Origin: an uncultured Bacteroidales bacterium
Lineage (GTDB): Bacteria; Bacteroidota; Bacteroidia; Bacteroidales; P3
Direction: 5' to 3'
Assembly: GCA_949291555.1 (NCBI GenBank)
Contig: CASEWE010000001.1
Coordinates: 62,001 to 126,000 of the forward strand
Length of the DNA: 64,000 bases
Shown: in pieces, positions 8,738 through 17,622 of the stretch
How the letters are laid out: each line of letters opens with the position of its first letter
Position numbering within the stretch: the first letter of the stretch is position 1
Translations under genes and position numbers: made by a program
The notes under the pieces: generated by a model
What the model was told of the DNA's origin: nothing
Seen by the model: only the letters and a program-made list of their open reading frames with translations
Database searches by the model: none

Positions 8738-9817
8738 ATGGACAAGAAAAGAATCATCGGAATCATCGCGGCCCTGCTGCTGGCCTTTGCCGCCTTTTAC
8801 TGGCTGTCGGACCTGATTGTCTACACCTTGGTGGCCTTCCTGATCTCGATGCTGGGACGGCCCTTGGTGAAATTCCTCCATGCCAAGCTGAAAATCCCCA
8901 TGGGCCTTTGCAGCGTCCTGGCCTTGGTCGTGGTATTCGGCGTCCTTTCGCTCATCGGCTGGATCATTCTGCCGCTTTTCCTCAAGCAGGTGAACCAACT
9001 GGCCCAGATAGACTACAACCAACTGGCTTCCAGCACCTCCGTCATAGTCCAGCAAATCCTGGCATGGCTTTCCGAAAACGGAATCAACATCACGCAAGCA
9101 CAGGTCAACGAATACGTTATCAATGTAGTAAGCCAAATTTGGCAAACAATCAATCTGGAAAGCCTTATCGGAACGGTAACCAACAAGCTTTCCATGTTGA
9201 GCGTGGCGCTCTTCTCCACGATTTTCATATCGTATTTCTTCCTGCGCGATGAGAAAATGTTCAAGAAAATCCTTTTCCTCTTCATTCCCGACCGCTATGT
9301 GTCCCGGGCGGAAAAGGTTCTGGCATCGTCCGAACACTTGCTTAGCCGGTACTTCATCGGGATTTCGATAGAATTGCTGTGCATGATGACCATCATCTCC
9401 TTGGGATTGTGGGCTTTCGGCATCGACAATGCCTTATTGTACGGCTGCATAGGCGGTTTCCTCAACATCATTCCTTACATAGGCCCGGTCATCGGCGCCG
9501 TCCTGGCCTGCCTCTTCACCTTGTTCAATAATTTGGAATTCGGCCTGAGCATGGATCTGTTCTGGCTGCTGGTCAAGGTTGTGGGCGTTTTCGTGGGCAG
9601 CAACCTCATCGATAACATGATCCTCCAGGTAACCATTTATTCCACCAGCGTGAAAGCCCATCCCCTGGAAATCTTCTTCGTGATCCTCATTGCCGGGAAC
9701 TTGGTGGGTATCTGGGGCATGATACTGGCCATTCCCTGCTACACGGTCTTGCGCATTATCGCAAAGGAGTTCTTCAAAGACACCAAAGTGGTCCGGGAGC
9801 TGACCCGAAGGATATGA
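8738..9817 (+). CDS. AI-2E family transporter (PerM/TqsA-like permease)
   Basis: A 359-residue integral membrane protein with about eight hydrophobic segments. The family-typical soluble insert between the early and middle helices spans roughly residues 80-150. FLNIIPYIGPVIGAVLA (near 245-262) and the SNLIDNMILQ / HPLEIFFVILIAGNLVGIWGMILAIP segments toward the C terminus are characteristic of the AI-2E/UPF0118 family. Members export small molecules or ions, and substrate is unknown here. It is the last gene of the plus-strand run starting at nadB, 25 nt after rsgA. Its final codons and stop lie in a 30-nt segment repeated 67 nt downstream. Confidence 0.9.
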   Translation: MDKKRIIGIIAALLLAFAAFYWLSDLIVYTLVAFLISMLGRPLVKFLHAKLKIPMGLCSVLALVVVFGVLSLIGWIILPLFLKQVNQLAQIDYNQLASSTSVIVQQILAWLSENGINITQAQVNEYVINVVSQIWQTINLESLIGTVTNKLSMLSVALFSTIFISYFFLRDEKMFKKILFLFIPDRYVSRAEKVLASSEHLLSRYFIGISIELLCMMTIISLGLWAFGIDNALLYGCIGGFLNIIPYIGPVIGAVLACLFTLFNNLEFGLSMDLFWLLVKVVGVFVGSNLIDNMILQVTIYSTSVKAHPLEIFFVILIAGNLVGIWGMILAIPCYTVLRIIAKEFFKDTKVVRELTRRI

Positions 9818-9889
9818 TGGTTTTCCCGCATGAAAAATGACTTGGAGGCACGGGGGAAGCCGGGAACTGACCCGAAGGATATGATGGTT
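9793..9889. repeat. Repeat pair spanning the stop codon of the AI-2E permease gene
   Basis: Positions 9793-9822 (last codons, TGA at 9815-9817 and 5 nt beyond) recur at 9860-9889 with a single mismatch. The offset is 67 nt, with unrelated sequence between the copies. No reading frame is maintained in the second copy. Confidence 0.85.
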
Positions 9890-10236
9890 CCCGCCCATCG
9901 GGCATGCGGTTTTCCGCCTGCCAGCAGACCGGCAGGTTTCCGAAGCACCCGTTCAATCGCTACACCCTCCTGGGTTCCCGCCCTCCTGGGTTCCCGCCCT
10001 TCAGCAAAGCAGGATGGTCTTCCGAAAACACCCGTCCGGCGGCCGGCACCCAGCCTTTTGGCTTCCCTCCCTTCCTGCAACGGGCAGGCTACCTTCCGGA
10101 CGGCTTCATGCCAACATCGGCAAAGGGCCTGTCCTATGGGCGGCAAAGACTGCAGGCCTATGTTGCGGACAGCAAAGATTCCTGAACCCGCAACCCGATA
10201 AAACCGATTTGGGGCGTTATAGGGAAAAAACACCCC
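9818..10236. other. Intergenic region before radC
   Basis: About 420 nt with no supported gene. It contains the second copy of the stop-spanning repeat, a perfect tandem 16-nt duplication (9965-9996) and a small CCTGCC/GGCAGG hairpin near 9920. Short open frames here have no recognisable homology and a repeat-like composition. Confidence 0.6.
9965..9996. repeat. Perfect tandem 16-nt duplication
   Basis: CCCTCCTGGGTTCCCG is present at 9965-9980 and immediately again at 9981-9996, followed by a further CCCT. Confidence 0.9.
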
Positions 10237-10986
10237 ATGAACGAGATTTCAAGATGCCTTTTGCCGATACGGCAGTGGGACAAAGCCTGCCGTCCAAGAG
10301 AACGATTCCTTTCAGGAAAAGTGACGGAAATGCCCAACGAAGAATTGCTTGCCATCCTCATTGGCAGCGGCACGGGGAATTGTTCCGCTTTGGAAATCGC
10401 CAAACGGATAATCGACCACTTCAATGGCAACCTCCTCGACCTGAGCTGCCGTTCCCCGAAAGAGCTGATCCGCAAATTCAACGGCATCGGCGAAGCCCGG
10501 GCGGCAAGCATCTTGGCGGGATTGGAACTTGGCAAGCGCAGTTTCTCCGAGCCCGAAAGCAGCCGCCAACCTTTGGTGAACACGAGCCAAAAGGCATTCC
10601 ACATCCTCTTCCGCGACCTGTCTTCCTCCCCTTACGAACGCTTCCTGATCCTGCTTCTGTCCCAGTCCGGAAAATTGATCCGCAAGCAGATGATTAGCGA
10701 GGGCGGGAGAGCGGCCACGACCGTCGATGCGAAAAAAATCTTCAAGTTCGCCATCGATGAACCGTGCAGCGGCCTCATCCTGGCGCACAACCACCCATCG
10801 GGAAACCTGAAGCCCAGCCCGGAAGACATAGAAATCACCCGCAAGATCGCAGAGGGCGCGAAGCTCTTGGACTTGCATGTGTTCGACCATCTGATTGTAT
10901 CGGGCAAGTCCTATTTCAGCTTTTCCGACCACGACCTGGTCCTGGGGAACGGCTTGCGCCATGCCCGCTCCTTGGTCATGAAATAG
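10237..10986 (+). CDS. radC: RadC/UPF0758 family JAB-domain protein
   Basis: A 249-residue protein with an N-terminal helix-hairpin-helix region (FNGIGEARAASILAGLELG, near residues 85-105) and a C-terminal MPN/JAB metalloprotease-like domain. The JAMM motif is complete: HNHPSG (H184-G189) followed by SPEDIEITR. The historic link to radiation repair is not well supported, and the biochemical role is uncertain in the family. The start at 10237 fits the usual N terminus (PRERFLSGKVTEMPNEELLAILIGSG). It stands alone on the plus strand and shares a bidirectional-looking terminator with the convergent lipoprotein gene. Confidence 0.93.
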   Translation: MNEISRCLLPIRQWDKACRPRERFLSGKVTEMPNEELLAILIGSGTGNCSALEIAKRIIDHFNGNLLDLSCRSPKELIRKFNGIGEARAASILAGLELGKRSFSEPESSRQPLVNTSQKAFHILFRDLSSSPYERFLILLLSQSGKLIRKQMISEGGRAATTVDAKKIFKFAIDEPCSGLILAHNHPSGNLKPSPEDIEITRKIAEGAKLLDLHVFDHLIVSGKSYFSFSDHDLVLGNGLRHARSLVMK

Positions 10987-11187
10987 CGCTGGATTCCGGC
11001 CCGGGAAACCTTTCTTCCCCGGTTTTCCAGACATGCGTTTTCCGAACCAAGCGTTCCATTGCGCACGCCCCCTGCCCTCGTGCCGGAAATGCGGCAGCCT
11101 TGCCGAGCCGACCTCCCTGCAAGGAGATTATTCCCATACACAAAGGGAAAGATGCCTGGCCCCAAAAGGCCTCGTCAGCCCGAACGC

Positions 11188-11227
11188 AAAAAGTCCCTGC
11201 CAGAACATATCCTGACAGGGACTTTTC
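11188..11227. terminator. Terminator between convergent radC and lipoprotein genes
   Basis: AAAAGTCCCTG (11189-11199) pairs with CAGGGACTTTT (11216-11226) around a 16-nt loop. A/T tracts flank both sides, so it can work in both directions: for radC (plus) and the lipoprotein gene (minus). Confidence 0.8.
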
Positions 11228-11272
11228 CTTTAAAAACAAACGTGGCGGAGACCCGCCGTTTTCCGGTCCGGA

Positions 11273-13090
11273 TTAACGAACCACCGACTGGAATTCGGCA
11301 TCTTCACGCAAGGAAATGAATTCCACGTCTTTCTGAGCCTGGGCCTTCAACGCGGCCTTTCCGGCAACCGCCTTGGTCAAAGCGGCAATGGCTTCCGCCT
11401 TGTTCCCTTCGCGGGCGGCGCATACGGCCAAAAGGTAATGCCCGTCGGCCGATACGGGGCTCATGCAATTGAGCGTGGCCTTGGCGGCATCGATCTGGCC
11501 GTTGAGCAACTGGGCCAAAGCCAAGTTGTAAACGCATTTTTCACCACCCATGGCGCTAACGGCCTTGGCGTAATCCCCGTCCTTGATATTGAGCATGCCC
11601 ATGTTGAAAGCCGCATCGGCGTTTCCGGTCTTGATAGCGTTTTCAAAATTGGCGCGGGCGTTGTCGTCATCGCCCTTGGCCATGGCGATCGCGCCGAGAT
11701 TGTTGAGCACTTCCCCGTTGTTGGGTTGCAACCCGTTGGCGGTTTCAAGCAGAGTCTGAGCCTGGTCGTATTCCTGCTTTTCGATATACAGGGCCGCCGC
11801 GTTGTTGAAGCCCCTGAAGTCTTCCGGATATACCGTGGTGGCAGACAGATAGATTTTCAATTGATTTTCCTTGTCTTCGGTCAAGGTGGCCGCATAGAGC
11901 AACTCTTCCAGTTTCAAGGAGTCGGGAGCCGTCAGCGACAGCTGCGCGATTTCCTCATCGGTCTTCTTGGGCTCGAGGAATTCCACGTTGATTTCAGCCC
12001 GGCGGAGCGGGGGCAGGATATCATCTTCTATTTCCTTGTAGATGACGGTCATGTTGCGGATTTCCTGCTCACGGGCAGCACGATCCTGATGGGAGGAAAT
12101 CACGTTCACGATCGTATTCTTTTCGGCAATGTCCGAAGCGCGCAGATCGGCCAGGAACTTGTCCCAGTCTTCGCCCATGGATTCCACGTTGGGCGTGATT
12201 TCCTGCTTGATCGTGGAGGCTTTTACTTTCATTTTCCGGGCCAGCGCCTTCACAGCCTTGTCATAAGCCGAGTTGAAGTATTTGGTGGCCGTCTTGGCAC
12301 GGTTGTCGGAAAGGTTCTGGTTGCGGCTTTCCTCACCTTCGGGCGAAGCCCATGCCTTGATGCTTACCGACTTCATGGCCATGCCCGTGGCGAACAAGCT
12401 GTCCAAAGCCTTGATGGCGGCCTTGGCTTCGGCGGCTTTGTTCAATTCCAAGCGCCAGTTGAGGTTGTAGGTGTCTACCAAATAATAAATGTGGGCCGTG
12501 TGGGGAATGACGGTTTCCTTTTCGTACTTGTCGGGGACAATGGAAACCTTGGAGTGATCCCGGTCGATGCGGGTAGAGGTTACCATCGTTCCTACGGCGA
12601 TGCTGCGTTCGCCCATCTTCACGTTCTTGGCAACGGTCGCCGCCTGCTCCTGATTGGTCACATCCATGCCGGCCGCCTTTTTCTCCGGATAACCCACCGG
12701 GTTTACGACCAGCTGGCATTCCTCCATTTGGGGAATATAAGCTACCTCGTCGCTATAGCTGAACTTCCCGCCTGTCTTGTTGTTGATGACGGTACCTTGC
12801 CCTTCGGTCTTCAAACCCCGCAACACGATAGGCTTCAATTCCTGCTGCCCTCCTTCGTACTTGAGCGTGGGCTGGAAAACCAGAATGGCTTTCGTCCAGA
12901 AATATTTGGCAGGAATCGTCCCTTCAATGGCGACTTTCACCTTGTCGCCGTGCATTTCAAGCGGGCTGGGCGTGACTTCATATTTTACAGAGGCGTGGTT
13001 CTTTGCCATCTTTTTGAGACTCTCGCAGGAGGAAAAGAGAACCCCCAGTCCGAGAACCACCGATACTCCAAGAAATTGCGCTTTCTTCAT
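11273..13090 (-). CDS. Lipoprotein with OmpA-like region and TPR repeats
   Basis: A 605-residue predicted lipoprotein. The signal sequence ends in LFSSC with the lipid-bearing Cys at residue 22. The middle part contains WASPEGEESRNQNLSDNRA, which matches the OmpA C-terminal (peptidoglycan-associating) pattern seen in Bacteroidota. The C-terminal ~200 residues hold tetratricopeptide-like repeats (NNAAALYIEKQEYDQAQTLL, NGEVLNNLGAIAMAKGDDD, ADAAFNMGMLNIKDGDYAKA). A likely role is an envelope scaffold or an assembly protein anchored in the outer membrane; no specific partner can be read. A candidate promoter lies about 85 nt upstream, and the gene ends at a shared terminator. Confidence 0.8.
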   Translation of the reverse strand: MKKAQFLGVSVVLGLGVLFSSCESLKKMAKNHASVKYEVTPSPLEMHGDKVKVAIEGTIPAKYFWTKAILVFQPTLKYEGGQQELKPIVLRGLKTEGQGTVINNKTGGKFSYSDEVAYIPQMEECQLVVNPVGYPEKKAAGMDVTNQEQAATVAKNVKMGERSIAVGTMVTSTRIDRDHSKVSIVPDKYEKETVIPHTAHIYYLVDTYNLNWRLELNKAAEAKAAIKALDSLFATGMAMKSVSIKAWASPEGEESRNQNLSDNRAKTATKYFNSAYDKAVKALARKMKVKASTIKQEITPNVESMGEDWDKFLADLRASDIAEKNTIVNVISSHQDRAAREQEIRNMTVIYKEIEDDILPPLRRAEINVEFLEPKKTDEEIAQLSLTAPDSLKLEELLYAATLTEDKENQLKIYLSATTVYPEDFRGFNNAAALYIEKQEYDQAQTLLETANGLQPNNGEVLNNLGAIAMAKGDDDNARANFENAIKTGNADAAFNMGMLNIKDGDYAKAVSAMGGEKCVYNLALAQLLNGQIDAAKATLNCMSPVSADGHYLLAVCAAREGNKAEAIAALTKAVAGKAALKAQAQKDVEFISLREDAEFQSVVR

Positions 13091-13171
13091 TTGTCTTATT
13101 TATTTTTTGGTTAAACTCCTTGCCCCCTTGGAACGGGGAAGACCTGACGGCTTGAACAACCGTAGAACATG

Positions 13172-13179
13172 CAAATATA
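13172..13179 (-). promoter_or_regulatory. Candidate -7 box (TATATTTG) for the OmpA/TPR lipoprotein gene
   Basis: A perfect TAnnTTTG match on the minus strand, 82-89 nt upstream of the start codon, in an AT-rich island of the otherwise GC-rich intergenic DNA. The -33 element is not conserved. Confidence 0.5.
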
Positions 13180-13199
13180 GAAATTATTTGGATATCCTT

Positions 13200-14141
13200 T
13201 TATTTGAATACCCTCTGCCGTTTGACCAGATAAGCCTGCAAGACCGGGACGAAACCCTTGCGCATGTCCGCCTCCGCAAAGTCGATCCGGTACTGCCCGC
13301 ATCGTTCGGCCAGCTCCCGGAGATAGGCGGAATAACGATGATGGTAAGCCTCCTTGTACTGCGCCGGGCTCAGCCGGACTTCCTTGCCGCTTTCCATGTC
13401 CACGAAGCAATAATGCCGGGCGGGAAAATCCAGTTCCGCTTCCCTCCCCCTGTCGGTTACATGGAAAAGTATCACTTCGTTGTTGCGGTAGCGCAAGTGC
13501 TGCAAGGCATCGAAGAGGCCTTCCGGGTCGCTTTCGCTATCGAACATGTCGCTAAACAGGATTATCAGCGAGCGTTTGTGGATTTGCTCGGCCGCCAGAT
13601 GCAACTGGGCCACGATATCCGAACCTTTTCCGGTAAGAGGCTGCCGGCATGCCTGCCCGAAACGCCGCTCCAATTCCGCAAGCAGGTATTTGAGATGGGT
13701 TCGGTTCGATTTGGCTTCGGAAACGAAGACTTCCGACTCTGAAAAGAAGCGCAGGCCCACCGCATCGCGCTGTCCTGCCAGCAAAACGGCCAAGGCCGCC
13801 GCCGCGCAGATCGAAAACCCCAATTTGTTCGACTGGCGGGAGGCCTTTGCATCGAACGGGTAATACATGGAGGAAGAACCATCGATGAGGATATGGCATC
13901 GCAGATTGGTTTCCTCCTGGAATTTCTTCACGTACAGCCGGTCTGTCCGTCCATAAAGTTTCCAGTCCACGTGCCGGACGGATTCCCCTTCGTTGTACTG
14001 GCGGTGTTCGGCAAATTCCACCGAAAACCCATGGAACGGGCTTTTGTGCAAGCCTGTGATAAAGCCCTCCACCACCTGGGAGGCGAAAAGCTCCAAAGAG
14101 GCGAAGGGCTCGGCAACCTGCCTGTAGAAATCCTCAGACAT
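13200..14141 (-). CDS. DUF58 domain protein
   Basis: A 313-residue protein of the DUF58 family. The conserved stretch GEFAEHRQYNEGESVRHVDWK is represented here by VEFAEHRQYNEGES then RHVDWKLYGRTDRLYVKKF (about residues 43-75). It is followed by a von Willebrand A-like fold with a partial MIDAS motif, LIDGSSSMYYP (near residue 86). DUF58 proteins usually accompany MoxR ATPases and Bat proteins; neither gene is nearby here, where the neighbour is thioredoxin, 22 nt upstream on the same strand. It is probably cytoplasmic, as no signal peptide is seen. The role is not established. Confidence 0.88.
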   Translation of the reverse strand: MSEDFYRQVAEPFASLELFASQVVEGFITGLHKSPFHGFSVEFAEHRQYNEGESVRHVDWKLYGRTDRLYVKKFQEETNLRCHILIDGSSSMYYPFDAKASRQSNKLGFSICAAAALAVLLAGQRDAVGLRFFSESEVFVSEAKSNRTHLKYLLAELERRFGQACRQPLTGKGSDIVAQLHLAAEQIHKRSLIILFSDMFDSESDPEGLFDALQHLRYRNNEVILFHVTDRGREAELDFPARHYCFVDMESGKEVRLSPAQYKEAYHHRYSAYLRELAERCGQYRIDFAEADMRKGFVPVLQAYLVKRQRVFK

Positions 14142-14163
14142 CCTGCTGCAAAAGGGAAAGGGA

Positions 14164-14481
14164 TTACAAAAGCGCTTCGAGCTTCTTCCTCAGATCGCCT
14201 TCGTTGGTGCTTCCCACGTGCTTGTCTACCACTTCCCCGTTCTTAAGGAACAGGATGGTGGGGATATTGCGCACTTTGTACTGCTTGGTGACGGCCGGGC
14301 AGGCATCCACATCGATTTTGCCGATAAGGATCTTGCCGGCGTATTCTTCAGCCAGTTTGTCCACGATAGGGGCAATGGCGTTGCACGGGCCGCACCATGC
14401 GGCACCGAAATCCACCATGACGGGGGTGGCGGCCTTCAAGGCCAGTTCTTCGAAATTCACGTCCGTGAAAGTTGTTGCCAT
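14164..14481 (-). CDS. trxA: Thioredoxin
   Basis: A 105-residue cytoplasmic thioredoxin with the WCGPC active site (C30 and C33) and the conserved cis-proline segment RNIPT. It reduces protein disulphides and supplies electrons to reductases such as ribonucleotide reductase. No signal peptide is present. The gene lies 22 nt upstream of the DUF58 gene and is likely co-transcribed with it. Confidence 0.96.
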   Translation of the reverse strand: MATTFTDVNFEELALKAATPVMVDFGAAWCGPCNAIAPIVDKLAEEYAGKILIGKIDVDACPAVTKQYKVRNIPTILFLKNGEVVDKHVGSTNEGDLRKKLEALL

Positions 14482-14682
14482 AATCGAATAAGTTTAAAGT
14501 TTGACTCTCTTGGTTTGACGCTCTTCTTATTAATCCCGGAACGGCCAAGAGCCTGCTTGAAATCCGCCGAAAAGCCCCCATCGGAGGCCTTTGCGGATTC
14601 CCTGTATCCAAAGGCGGACAAAAGAGGGCTTCAAAAAAAAACGCGTTCCCGAGCCGCTTGCCGCATCCCTTGGTATTCCGGG

Positions 14683-14722
14683 CCCCGAACCCGGGCAAGG
14701 AAAGTTTTCCTTGCCCGGGGTT
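14683..14722. other. Near-perfect 20-bp inverted repeat
   Basis: The arm CCGAACCCGGGCAAGGAAA is mirrored directly by TTTCCTTGCCCG plus GGGTTCGGG, with a single-base bulge and almost no loop. There is no T tract on either side, so it is not an obvious intrinsic terminator. It lies upstream of trxA and downstream of the T9SS gene terminator. Confidence 0.7.
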
Positions 14723-14999
14723 CGGGAAAGCGAATTTACGCAAAAAGCGTGTTCCGCGCAAAAAGCGCCTGCAATGCTTGCCATCAAAGAAAATCCGGGT
14801 ATGCCTGGACATGTCCAGGCCGAAAAAGCTCTGCCCCCCGCAGCAACCATCTGCGCGCAAATCAAAGCCGGTTGTCGACCGAACCCATCCGATCCGTTTC
14901 ATTCTTTCTGGAAAAAATCCACGGCGGTATTCTCCCGGGGCGCAACCTCAACCCAACAAACCAAGTTTTTCTCCAGCCCGTTCCGCCGCCTCGAAAACG

Positions 15000-15026
15000 A
15001 AAAAGCCTGTCCTCTTGGACAGGCTT
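15000..15026 (-). terminator. Terminator of the T9SS-secreted protein gene
   Basis: AAGCCTGTCC (15003-15012) pairs perfectly with GGACAGGCTT (15017-15026) around a TCTT loop. On the minus strand it is followed by TTTTTC. It lies about 115 nt after the stop codon. Confidence 0.8.
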
Positions 15027-15141
15027 CCCGCAAAAACCAAAACCATTGTTTGCTCGTCAAAGAAAGCAAGGCTGCCCGGCAAAGCGGCATGGATTCTGCC
15101 GGCCAGCTTCCCCGTGCAGCCCTGTTCCCCGAAGAAAAACG

Positions 15142-17622
15142 TTACTTGATGACAACTTTCTTGACCGTTACCGCATTCCCGGCGCTCTTGAAAGCGATCA
15201 CGTAAACCCCGCCCGGCAGATACGATACATCGATCCGGTCGGAAGAACGGTTCACCTCTGCAACGCGCCGCCCTGTCAAATCGTACAAAACAGCCGAGGA
15301 CCATTCGCCTTCCACATGAAGCATGCCGGCGCTATAGTAAACCGTTATTTCCTCTTCGGCCAGCTCTTCCAAAGATGCCGGCCCGACCTTGATCTTAGCC
15401 TCGTTCAAGCCGGAAACCCCGGAAGCGTAGATGGCCTTGATTCCCACCGTGTGTTCCCCATTGGCAACGCTGCTCAACGTATGGGAGAAAACATCGCCTT
15501 CAAGGGTAGCCGCCAAGGATCCGTCCAAATAAACCTCGTATCCCGTAGGAACGGCTTCGACAAAATCCTGCTCGTAGGCTATATCGTCAAGATGGAAAGC
15601 GAAAATGCCGGAAGAAGTGCATTGGATCCCGAACCAAACGGCTTCTTCGGGCAGTTCGAATTTCCAACAAGTCCATTCCGGATAACTTTCAAGCTGCCTT
15701 TCTTCATGCAAAGGCTTGAACGAGGTTTCCGTAAAATCCCTTTCCGTTGAATAAAGCACGCGGAAGGTTTCCGGCTTGCCGTCGTAGCTTACCCCGTAAG
15801 CCCAGAAACTCAGCGTGCCGCCGCCCTTGGCGATGCGTTTTACCAGCACGTCGTAATTCGAAGTAAGCATGGCGCGCATGGCGGTCAGCATCCTGGTCCC
15901 GCTATGCGGCTGCCAGTTCTCTTGCGTGAGCGCCGGCGTGGTGGTCTTGGGGTTGAAAACGATGAACGACTGCTCGGCATCCTGGTTCGGCCAAGTGATC
16001 GACTCTCCATTTATATAGAGGCCGGCTTTCTCCTGCACTCTCCCGAGCTCGTAATCGCCATAGCCGCTAATGCTCCAGTCTTCGTACGATTCCATGTCAT
16101 CGTAAAAAGGAACGAAGTCGTCCATCTTCCAACGCAAGTCAACCGTGTTTTCCGCCGTGGAAATCGTATCCCACAAAGGTTCGAACAAGTTCTCCTCGAC
16201 ACGGACCGTGATGGTCGTGTCGTTGAGGATGGCGACAGTGCCCCTGCAAGCGGAGAAGCCGTCCTTGCCGGCCTTCATCGAATAAACGCCATGGTACACG
16301 TTTTCAAGGACAAGCTGGGAACCCGCTTCCTCTTCCTGCTTGTAGGAGTGCGTCCGGGAATCCAGGTACGCTTTCAACGGCCCGTCCTTCTCCAGCCCCT
16401 CGCCGTCGAACTTGAAAGTCACCTTATGGTACATCCCTTTGTCCATCAAGCCCGAACGCAAAGGTTCGGAAAGATTCTCATGGTAATAGTCGGCACACAC
16501 GGCATAGAAGTACTGATTGGAAGAAAGCCCGTTCCAAGCCTCGTCCTTGTAGACCGTGTCCTTCAGGTTGCCGGCCACCAATTCCCACGAATCCGGATCC
16601 ATCTCCTGCGTGCCTTTCGTGCCCCGGTACAGCCGGTATCCGTTTGCCGAAGGCCGCGTTTCCGTATCCCCGAACACGGCAACGATATTCCAGTTGCCAT
16701 CGTAGTAACCCAGATAATTCATATCGTACCACTGGCCTTCCACCCACAAAGACGAGCCTTGCGGCGTTGCCGGGCCGAAATCGTACCCGAACGGGGTATG
16801 ATGGTACCCGCTCTCGACATGGAAAGCGATCCTGACCCCTTCGTTTTCGGCTATTTCCACCGGCGCATGCAAGAAAGTCTCGAACCAGCCTATCCGGAGT
16901 TTCCCGATTTCCTGGGAATAAACCTCTTCGTCCAGATCCTTGCCTTTGAATATTTTCAGCGTATAGACAGCCGTCGTGTCTCCGGCGTAGAGCTTCACCT
17001 TGACAAGCCTGTCAACGCCCAAAGCCGCAATATCGCTGCTTTCGAACGTGGCTGCCGCCATGATTTCCTGCCCCCTGTAGCCTATGCAGCCATGGGTGCT
17101 TTGGGTATTCAACGCCCCGATCACCTCGTTATGGATCACTTTAGGCGCTTCCCATCTTATTTCCGGCGCACCTCCATCTTCCATCTCGACCCTGATCCGG
17201 CTGGCAGGATGCGCCACGTAATCCAGTTCTATCAAGCCCAAATCCATCGTGTCTTCCCCGATTTCCACTTCGGAAACCAAGGGTTCGAAATCCGGATGGG
17301 ACAGCGACATCCGATAAGCGGTCGAACCGTAAATTCCCGGCAGGAAGAAGGCACCGGTATCATTGCTGGTCGCCTGATAGTCGACAATCCCGGTGAAACG
17401 GATTTCGGCGCCTGCTATCCGGTTCCCGCCATAATCCGCAACGACCCCTTTTGCCAGTGTCTGGTGGGCCGAGCGCAACGTGGCATCGATGGTCAATTCG
17501 GATTGATTGGAAACGGAAAATTCCCCGGTCGTATCGCGCATTCCTTCGTATTGGAAAGAAATGCTGTAATCCCCGTCGGGAAGATAAGCGAACGAATACT
17601 CCCCGTTCTTGCCGGTAAACAC
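15142..17622 (-). pseudogene. T9SS-secreted multidomain protein, C-terminal part (frameshifted from 17493..19481)
   Basis: This frame carries the last ~830 residues of a large surface or secreted protein. The nominal ATG at 17622 (MFTGKNGEYSFAYLPDG) lies in the middle of a carboxypeptidase-regulatory-like domain whose first half is in the upstream frame, so it is not a true start. Further on are a second regulatory-like repeat (VVADYGGNRIAGAEIRF), fibronectin-like segments, and a jelly-roll/cleaved-adhesin-like domain (PFYDDMESYEDWSISGYG ... FHLDDIAYEQDF). The last ~70 residues are a type A T9SS sorting domain (VYYSAGMLHVEG, LYDLTGRRV, LPGGVYVIAFKS, KKVVIK), which directs outer-membrane translocation and cleavage. 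The two frames would join if the G6 tract at 17645-17650 had one more G. Confidence 0.85.

Larger units (their letters stand above)
14482..15141. other. Intergenic region with two strong hairpins
   Basis: A 660-nt stretch with no supported gene. It contains a long near-perfect hairpin (14683-14722) of unknown role and the terminator of the T9SS protein gene (15000-15026). Open frames here look random. Confidence 0.6.

Noticed and set aside
13200..14481. MoxR/Bat aerotolerance operon
   Set aside because: Only a DUF58 protein is present; no MoxR ATPase or Bat genes are adjacent, so the operon name is not justified.
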